Below, piece by piece: positions 45,105-55,300 of a DNA stretch of 64,000 bases; the stretch's first letter is position 1, and each line of letters opens with the position of its first letter. The notes beneath the pieces are model-generated. The model did no database searches. It was not told the DNA's origin and saw nothing but the letters and a program-made list of their open reading frames with translations. The position numbers and the translations under genes are program-made. The DNA is taken from NCBI RefSeq assembly GCF_014839805.1, contig NC_051115.1:4152600-4216599 (forward strand). Reading direction: 5' to 3'. Source of the DNA: Manduca sexta. Its lineage: Eukaryota > Arthropoda > Insecta > Lepidoptera > Sphingidae.

Positions 45105-45288
45105 GGGGCCTTATTCTTTATCCCGCGCGTTATTTTAACAGTTTGTAACAAGCACGTAACGCAACGCATCATGTTACTACTACTATAGAAATTTGGCTTA
45201 CAGAATACCATTCCACGCACATTTCTCGAAGATAACATGACACGGCCGCGTTACGCGTTTACACTATCATACAGAATAAGGGCCTTGG
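45105..45288. mobile_element. Second copy of the palindromic GGGCCTTATTCT MITE, left arm replaced
   Basis: The right arm (45185-45288) matches 26740-26847 closely. The left arm shares only the outermost GGCCTTATTCT with its partner. Confidence 0.75.
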
Positions 45289-46369
45289 CGTATACATATT
45301 TCGCGTGTAGGATCTGTAAACACAGTTGTCATGACAACGCATCAACAATAAAAAATATAGCATGCTCTTTTATATCTGTTCCTTCATTTACAATATGAAC
45401 CACACTGTGTACTTATATTTTAACTGTTGACTTGCCAGTTTTAGTTAGCCGAACTATATTAGTAGCAGTAGTATCACTAGGCAAGGGGGTTGGAGAACCA
45501 TGGCTGTATGTAAACATATTATAAGGGCGCGATAAGCAAGCGGAACATTTATTTAAAATATAGTTGAAATTGCAAACCCTTTTTTGACCCCACCCAGAGC
45601 CTCGAACCAACCGAAGGCGCATAAAAATAGATAAATTTTTGATGAAATTGGACACCTCTTTCAGATCCTGGCCTCGTCGCCCTTACGCACTTAACTCGCA
45701 CCCACCAAGGACGCAGGCAAATTTCAGCTCCGAACGATAAAACCCCTATACCACTGATAAGAAACACAGTATTGTCCATTCGTACGTCCATCCACGAGGT
45801 GGACAGATGATCTAACAGAAGGTCACTGCAAACCACTTCTATTAGATCCAACTGAAATTCTTTGATAGATGCCTGTGCAAGATATCCTCTAGCTGATGAT
45901 AATGATTTCACATTCTTTTACATTGTTACAACCATCGATATATATCTACTACGTACTAGATATGGCATTCCAAACATTCACTGTGTTCTACTAAATTGAA
46001 CTGCAATCCATTCAAACTGACTTTAGTATGGTCAAAATTGACAGCTTAAGGTTGTGTACGGAATGGCTCTCATAATAAAAACGCGAGTCTAAGTGTAAAC
46101 CTGGATTTGAATAAAAAATACTTGCCAAATAAGTAAAATTATTTGTTGTTAAGTAAATAAATAGGTTATAACAGTGACGTTTTGGTCGCCATTTTAGCTC
46201 AGATTTTGAACAGTTTATATGGACGTTTGTGTCTATAGAATATACATCAATGGCAAGTATAATTTCAGAGGAGTTTCTTCCGTCTCTAGATTTGTTGAAA
46301 TGTCCAGCACCCTGCAGCTCACTATTACGTCCACTAGTAACACCGCACTGCACCACACACACACGACAC

Positions 46370-49300
46370 TCAGTAGTTGTATTCGTCTCCGTTGGCCTCC
46401 TCGGGGTTGTATTTGTTCTCGTCGTCGCCGGGCTCCTGCTTGATCTGCACGTCCATTGGAGGCAGGGAGAACTCCGGATAGTCTGCGGGTACAAATGGTA
46501 TATAAACTTGGGTACTTTTATATGGAAGTCGTGTGTGGGGCGAACTAAAGTTTTGCAAAATAAAATATTTTTTTTGAATGAGGTTAACTAAAAAAATAAT
46601 AGGTCTATCGAAAGATAAAAAAAAAAACATCAAAGCATGACTAAAAATAAAGTTTGAAAAGCAAATAAGTAAAATGTAGTATTCTAAGTTTTTTTTACGT
46701 TTACGAGTTTAAAATGAGTGAAAATATAAACAAAAAATCGTCTACGATACAAGAAAAAAATGCAGGAAAAATAGTACAAAAGTAGAATAAAATAAACAAA
46801 TAAAGAAGCAAAATATGGAAATATAGTAATAAAAAAATTAAGACAGTAAAAAAATGGAGAAACACAGCGAGGAAATATGTTGAACAAAAAAAAAAAATTG
46901 CTAATAAAGCAAAAAATATCAATGAAAAAAAAACCGTGTGTACTGACCGTCGGCGGGCTCCTGCTTGACCTTGATGTCCTCGGGCTTGACCTTGTGCTCC
47001 TTGCGCTCGCGGTCGCGCCGCGGCCGCTTCTTGTCGCGCTCGCGCTCCTTGTCGCGCGAGCGCCGCCGCCGCTCCGAGCGCGACCGCGAGCGGCGCCGCC
47101 GTCTGCGGGACATAACACTCTCACTCAGTAACTCCACGGCAGCGGGTAAGTTCCGCGCAGGCCACGCTATATGACCCCACTAGCTTTTGCTCACGGCTTC
47201 ACCCTCGTCAAGAAGTTTTCCGGAATAAAAGTCCACTGTATTATAAAAGTCTTGCTACATATTTTACCGGTACTGATAGGTTCAAAGTAATTTTATCCCC
47301 TTGGGGGTAGAATTAATCAAAATCCTTTCTTAGCGGATGCCTACGTCATAACATCTACCTGCATGCCAAATTTCAGCCCGATCCGTGCAATGGTTTGGGC
47401 TGTGCGTTGATAGATCACTATGTCAATCAGTCACCTTTGAGTTATATAGATTGCACATGATAGTAAACGCAGTGAAGTCCAGACGGTATTCGACCGACAA
47501 CAAATAATTGCACCTCGCCAGTCGTGTCAGCCTCAACTCTCGATAGTGTACTAGCATTAATATTTGTATAACAATAGCATGTCTCACCTCTCCGGGTCCT
47601 CCCGTTCCCTCTCGCGGCGGCGCGTGCGCGAGGTGGAGCGCCGCCGCGAGCGCGAGCGGGAGCGTCGCCGCGCGCCCGCCGCCGCTGCAACACACGGGGC
47701 GCATGTTACTATTGCGCGGTATGAGGAACGAGCCGATATATCTCACAATGTGTAAGGCATCTAGCCGTATATACAAAAAACGTGTATACTAATCCATCGT
47801 TGTGTAGTGACTGGTGAGTGAAGTGTAGTAACTGTTGAGTTTAATATAGTGACTGGTAAGTTTAGTGTAGTGACTAGTGAGTGTAATGTAGTGACTATGG
47901 GAAATAGTTGTAGTAATTAGTGAGTGTAGTGTAGTGCGTTGTGAAAGTGCTGTGTACTCACGCCTGTCCCTGTCCCTGTCGCGGTCGTGCCGGGCGCGTT
48001 CGTCGCGGTCCCTCTGCTCGAGGCGGTACCGCTCGCGCTCGCGCTCGTTGTCCTCGCGGCCGGAGTGCTTGATGTTGACGTCCGCGCCGCCGCGCCGCGT
48101 GCCGCCGAGCCCGCCGCCTGCCACACAAACACGTATAGACACTATACCAACATCACACCAAAACTGCTCCTGTAAGGATCGAGATAACTCGTTATAAAAA
48201 CGAGGCTGTTCGTCGTAAAACTAAGTTCCTAAAACTCTTACACTGCAGAATACCGCAGTTCCGTCCTCGCCGCGTTTCCCGTCCCTCCGACCCTTCTAAC
48301 AATTCCGGCCCGCGTGCCGAATACCGTAATGGTTAGATTGAAAGTTCGCAACGACTACGCGCATTCCTAATCGTTGACGTCTCATCCTCTCCCAGTTGGC
48401 TCCCAGCTCACCCAAAAGGTGTGTTTGTATAAGCCGACTCTATTCAGGTTAACAAACGTTAAATGCTAATTAAAAATAACTACTCACATGGAATATTTAC
48501 TACAGTAATAACCAACAAAAGCATCATGAGTAAAACTTAAAAGCCGTAAAAATATCCTTTTTTTATATACTTTGAATTACGAGACGAGCTTGTCGTTCGC
48601 CTGATGGAAAGCGATACGACCGCCCATAAACAGTAGAAACACCAACACCTTGAATTATAAAGTATTTGGTATTCCACTGCGCTCGCACTGAGACATGAGA
48701 TATCAAGTCTCATTATGTCTAGTAGTTACACTGGCTACAATGCCCTTCAAACCTACAACAGCGACTACACACTGCTTGGCAGCAATAGACATTGCAATGG
48801 TACATACCCAGGCGGACTCTCACATATGAGAGACCACCAACCATTTGACATGTAAACTTACCCAGTCGCCTCGGTAGCCAGCCTTTGACAGTGCGCGCTC
48901 TCTCCACGTCCACCAACACGCGCTTGCCGTCTATCTTCTTGCCGTCCGCCAGCTTGTACGCCGCTGTGGACACGCAGCATAGCGTTACAGAAGGCCGCGG
49001 ACTCGTTACAAACTATTTGTGTTTGTCCGACAGTAGCTGACGGTTTTGGAGGGAATTGACTAATTTTTCCCGTTTTTTTTTTATTTTACCATTTTTTTAT
49101 ATTTACAAAATATATTTTAAACATTTATTTGTTGAAATTGGCGAATATAAAAAAGTTGTTTTTTTACATGACTAGATTTTCCCTTTTCCGACCACAGTAG
49201 ATTCTAAATCTGAAGAAACTATCGGACAAACACAAAACAACGCATAAATACGAATACATAGACCACAATTTTACTTTTTTTTTGTCAATGTGTCCGCAAT

Positions 49301-52300
49301 TGTATAAAAATACGCGTACATGGTGTCATTATTGTTTTTTTTTAATACGCGCTTGAAAATTCATCACCATGTATAAACTATAAACGTGAAACGTAATTTT
49401 GATTGTGATTTTGTAACAGGCCAATTTTTGTTCGTGTCAACAATTTAGTAATGGTAGTGCGTTAGTCAGAAGAATTTTGTACGAGTTGGCTCTCTGTAGT
49501 TTGTAAAAAGGACTAAAAAAATATATTTTTTTAAAAATAAAAAACGAGACAAAAATCTTGTATTCAGTTAGAAAATATATAAACCGAATTTCTGTCTTTC
49601 TATACAATTAGCAAAAGGTAAAAATAAGGTCCACATAGACGCATACAAACATACATATTTTTACTACACGCGCGATTTAAAAATTCTCTCACAAGTTCGG
49701 AATGTGAGGTTTTTTAACGACAACTTGTCAATAACACACAGAAACCTGAAAAAGAAGTGCAAATTCGCAAAAAAAAAATATTCTCTTATTTCACCTAGAA
49801 AGATTCATCCGTTTTGTCATTTCGCAGAAAAAAACATTTCTGCGAAATAAAAAAACGGAAAAAACAAAGAAAAAAAATCGAGAACAATTTTTTTACACGA
49901 ATTTGGTGTAAGGACGCTATTTTCGAGTTTTTTTTTTGTACGTAACGTGTGTGACAGTAATAATAAAAATGATACCTACCGACCAAGCCGAGTGACGCCG
50001 TATAAAACACATTAGTGTAAATATATAAAGGTTATACCTACCGTCTTTTTATATATTTTATAATATCGGTGGTGATGAGCGAACGTAACGCAGTGAAAAG
50101 GTCAGTTATTTATCGAGACTTACCTTATTTTCTCAGTGGAGTATAATAATTAAAATGTGTTTTTTTTTTTTTTAGTTGAGCATATTTTTTGTAAGTCGAT
50201 TTTTTTATGTAGCACAGTGAAATGACAAATACTTTTTTGCGAATTGTAATATCAATTAGATGTCTTAACCAAAAGAATAGGCCAATAAACATTGGCGAGA
50301 ATACAAGTGAAGTCTAGAAAAGAAAGGAAACCTTATGGATTATTTCAGTTTTTTACATATTATACTGACCATCCATGCGACCGTCCACACCACCACCACC
50401 AGATACCTACCGTCCACATGTACTTACTTTACAACCCGACAACTTACCACGACGAAACCGTTTTTTTTTTACTTTACCTGACGCGCATTGCAATAAATTT
50501 AAATAAATGCGCAATTTTACCAAAAAGAAAAACATTAAAAAAAGAAAAAATATGAAACGACTACACGAATACACTTTTTTGTGTAAAAAAACATTTTTCA
50601 TTAAAAATGTACGACTACGCCCTTTTTTGTTTTTTTTTTCCTTTTTTCTTTTTTTTTCTGACATTCCATAATGTATGTAGCAGTCTTACCACATACAAAC
50701 CTATTATAGAGGGAAGGAGCCAGATATCTCGGTAGTCTAAACGGCTGAGTCTGTGGTGTAAAAATAGAAAAAAACATCAATTTATTACATTGTATTTGAA
50801 TAACAACGTATTTTTTGTAACGCGTATACCTAATTTTATACCTAAGTTTTTTCTTTCTTTTTGACGCCTTATAGGAGGAGAACTCGCGGAGAATTTTATA
50901 CTACTGTAAAAAAACAAACGAATTGGCTAAAAAAAACAAAATGGTAGGTAAAAAGAAGTCGAACCAGAGTAGAAATAAAATAATATATAGATATGTGTAA
51001 AGTAAGGAATATAATGTGCAAGGAAGAAGTGTCCATTATAGAAAAAAAAACAGATAACACTCGGAGAAGGCAGAGGAATTCAGAACTCGAAATGTTTAAA
51101 GAATAAAAAAGGAAATATATATATTTTACTTATAAATAAATCCGGCCTCAGCGGAGGCAAAATTTTCATATTTAATTTTTAACTGTAAAAAAATATGTCA
51201 ACACGTTTTTTTTCCTGTAAAATAAATGCTTAGTTAAAAGTCAGCACAAATTATATGTCTCAAATACTGAAGCCATATTTTTTTTATAAAAACGACCCCC
51301 TCCGAGAAGGCGTCAATAGAGTGTACACCGATTTAACGTATTCATAATTTTGTAACATATAACAGCTTTAAAAATGAAAAAAGTTATCTAAAAAAATACG
51401 TTAAATCGATGTTCTGTATGAACATTGGAGGCGACGACGGGAGACGTCCGGGGTTGAAGAAAAATATTGAGCAGATGTTGTGGTACGTCTTAACAACGCG
51501 AAGTCACGTCAATTTATGAATTATTAAAAACTGAATAAGACGAAACAATCAGAAGTATGCTTCCCCATCATTGACTACATAATCAGAATTATCACTCCCT
51601 CTCTTTAACTACATAATCAAGTATCCTTTGACTACATAATCAGAATTATCACTCCCTCTCTTTAACTACATAATCACAAGTATCCTTTCCCATCTGTGAC
51701 TACATAATCAGAATTATCCTTCCCCATTTTGACTACATAATCAGAAGTATCCTTCCCCATCTTTGACTATATAATCAGAAGTTTCCTTCCCCATCTTTGA
51801 CTACATAATCATTAGTATTCTTTTTTATTTATTTCCATGTAATCGTGGGTGTTAATTCCCATTTGTTTCTTTCTGATCTATTTTCCCTTGACATCTTTAT
51901 TTCTTCTTTCCTGCCCCCACTAGGGCAAACTAATTATATTTTGAAAAATATCTGATTTTATATTGTCCAAAACGCTTTTCATACGCCTAGATTTAAGTAA
52001 ATCAAAATTGTAATATACGCCCATATATGTTTCTTTGTAAACCACAACATCTGCCCGCGTTGCCCCCCCGCCCCCGCCCCCGCCCCCGCCGGGCGCGGCG
52101 CGTGTGGTGCGAGGTGCGCGTGCGCACGCCGCGTGTACTCACAGTGCATGTCGCGCTCGCGCTCGTACTCTATGAACGCGTAGCCGCGCGGCTTGCCGCT
52201 CTCCTTGTTAAACACCATGTGAATCTGAAAAGAAAGAAGTTGTTGTATACTAGACTGCTTGATTCACTTAAATTTTATTAGGGACTTTGATCTAACGCAG

Positions 52301-55300
52301 AAATTCACATACTTTACTTTACTGGTGATGATAGGTCTCTCATACGTGAGAGTCCACCTGGGTAGATACCACCGCAATGCCTATTTCTGACGACAAGCAG
52401 CAGTGTGTAGTCACTGTTGAGTTCCGGATAGAAGGATATTGTAGCTAGTGTAACTACTGGACATAATGAGACTTAACATCTCACGTCTCAGGATGGCGAG
52501 CGCCGTGGAATATCAAAAAATACTTTGTAATTCAAGGTGTTGATGTTTCTACTGTTTATGGATCGTATCGCTTACTATCAGGCGAACGGCAAGCTCATCT
52601 CGTCATTCAAAACAATAAAAACTCTCATAGACCACTTCCAAAAATTTGCTGCACCCTGCAGCTAAATTTTTATCATATTCCCCAAAATATGCAAGTTTTT
52701 ACATGTAACACTCGGTGAGCTTCTTAAAATATTATCTGCCTACATTGATAGCTGAAGTCAAACCAATATTTTAGTTCTTTACTACTAAAATCAGATAAAT
52801 TTTCATGGATCCCTGCTTATGAATTGTGAACCCGCATTTTTTGGTCACGCCAACCGACCCCGTCGAGTCTCCCGTGGACCCCTGGGGGTCCGCCTGGGCC
52901 ACTTTGGGAATCAAAGGTCTAACAGCTCAATAAAAGCCATTGACAGTAAACTCCTGAATGTTACTATTCTTGGGTTTTTGAACACAATATTGACCAGTTT
53001 CGTGCCCAAGGAGGTTGACATCTTTTATATGCCTAATGTTAACTTCACATTGGATTGACTTATGGACAGTTAGAAATAATGATTTATTAAGCAAGGTTAG
53101 AATGTATTAGGTAAGCCAAAACCGCAGCCGATTTGCATGCTATTACAGATTTTTTTATTTTGAACAAAAATATTATTAAATATTTCACTTTTGATAACTT
53201 AAATTTTACACAAATTTGCTGGTGTCAAGTTAGCAACATATTAGAATTATTAACTAATCTAATCATGATTAAAAACAGACTTACTTTTTTAATAGAACCA
53301 TATCCTTCAAACTCTCTTCGCAGTTTAGATTCCGATGTGTCGTAGTTCTGGAACAAATACACAATTCAATAATGTAATAAATAAATATTTCCCACTAATA
53401 AAGTTACAGTATTTTGACATTGCTTTACTTACTAAAAAAAAAGTAATATCCTACTAATATTATAAATGCCAGTTTGTAAGGATGGATGTATGTATATGTT
53501 TGTTCCTATTTCACGAAAAAACTACTGAACGGATTTGGATGAAACTTTACAGTAATACTGGTTATACATCAGAATAACACATAGGCTACAATTTATAATG
53601 ATTCTGTGTAATTTGGTCATAATATAATATACCGATACATATCAAGTAAGTCTGACAAAAATAAACCCGGAAAACTCCTTCACGCGGGCGAAGCCGCGAG
53701 TAAACGTTAGTGTAATATAATATCAGCTCTGTATTATGTACTGTCCCAATGTTGGGCACGGGCCTCCAAAACTGCTGAGAGGGATTAGGTTTCAGTCCGC
53801 CAAGTTGGACTAGGATTGGTAGACATCACAAACCCTCAAAATTCCTATAGAGAATTTCTCAGGTATGCAGGTTTCATCGTCAAATCAACATGTTATTTAA
53901 TTGGAGATCATCTTGTATTTTATTTTGTACATTATTCTACGTACATATAACAGTAATTAGTACAAAAAAAAATTGTTGACAAACGAGCCAGTAATTCATG
54001 TTTCGAATACTGCAATGGACAGGAGTGGACGCGTAGTGAAGATATCGCACCATCTCTTTCTTACACACACGTCATTATCCTAATGACGTCACGTGCGCGT
54101 TTCCGTTTCTTAACACTCACCCCTTCTAACAAAATTCAAAGGTCTATACTTTGTTAAATTTTTACCAAATTTTAATAATTCTGTGTTAAAATTTATATGA
54201 GTTAAATATTTAAATAGTAAACAGTCCAATAACCTATTGATGTTATTCTAAAAAATATCACCATGTTTTTTATATAGGTACAACCTGTTACCCCACTAAA
54301 CCTGATGGAAGTGGTTTAGGCTCCAGGTAGTGGCAATTGAGGGCAGATGAGTACCCGTCGTCAGTCAACACAATTATATTAGCCTGATTGAAACTCATTT
54401 TGGCTTTTTACTGACAAAATGAAGTGCAACTAGACATTGTTGTAAGTTTAGCCAGGAGCTCCATGGTACCACTTTTATTTTAATTTTTATGCCAAATGTC
54501 AAAATATCGAAGCCCATTACAGCAATAAATGTGATGCAAGAATATAGCAATCTAATGTAAGCAAATATCAAATGTCAAATACCTAATGCCACAATAAATA
54601 TAGATGTCTAATTATAGCATAAAGTTGTGGCTACAGTGTATGCCATGCTTGGGTTTGTTTAAATTGATATCATGACAATTTTCTTTGTTTTATTTCAACA
54701 ACATTTTGTATGTTATACGTAACACTTATAATTAATATGTTCAGTTGTAAAATGCATTATTTATACTATCGTGCGAAGCTCAAAAGCGTTATTTCAAAAA
54801 AAATCAAAGTCTTGATTTTGATGTCATTAGATAGCTTAAAGAAATACCGATCCAATGAACTTACCTAAATAACGATATCTTGTTTAGAACTTGTTAAAAA
54901 AACCTTAAAAGAGTTTCTCTATCTCAGTTTTACATACAAAACTATAAAACTATACTTGCGCTTAGCATGGCAGTATACTATTGTATGAAGCTAAAGAATT
55001 TGTTTGTTTGAACAAGCTAATTTCAGGAACTAGTGGTTCAAATTCTAAAATTCTTTTAGTGTTCGATAGCCCATTTATCGACGAACGCTATAGGCTATAT
55101 AAAAACACGCTATGACTAACAGGAGCGTATCAACGCAAAAACGGGGAAAATGTATTCCTTTTGAGTTTCCGTTGCGTGCGCTGCGTAAACGGTTAAAGTT
55201 ACGCAACAATCATGTATGACGAAATTGTTACTCTTGTAACTCACCCACACACCATCACGCATTTATCCCCGAAGGGGTATACAGAGGCGCAACCAGGGTA

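Larger units (their letters stand above)
41416..46369. other. Intergenic region between two convergent genes, repeats only
   Basis: Both the zinc-finger gene and U1-70K end into this stretch. It contains SINE-B (41797, 43108), SINE-A (42465), an unclassified repeat (44165-44485), an RTE-like tail (44890) and a MITE (45105). 45290-46369 is mostly unique sequence, with open frames but no recognisable motif. Confidence 0.5.

Noticed and set aside
45549..45911. 120-codon minus-strand frame downstream of U1-70K
   Set aside because: It lies beyond the stop at 46370, has no recognisable motif, and overlapping frames of similar length exist; too weak to call.
51555..51835. CRISPR-like array
   Set aside because: Units are degenerate and contiguous without unique spacers of constant length, and the host is eukaryotic; this is an intronic minisatellite.
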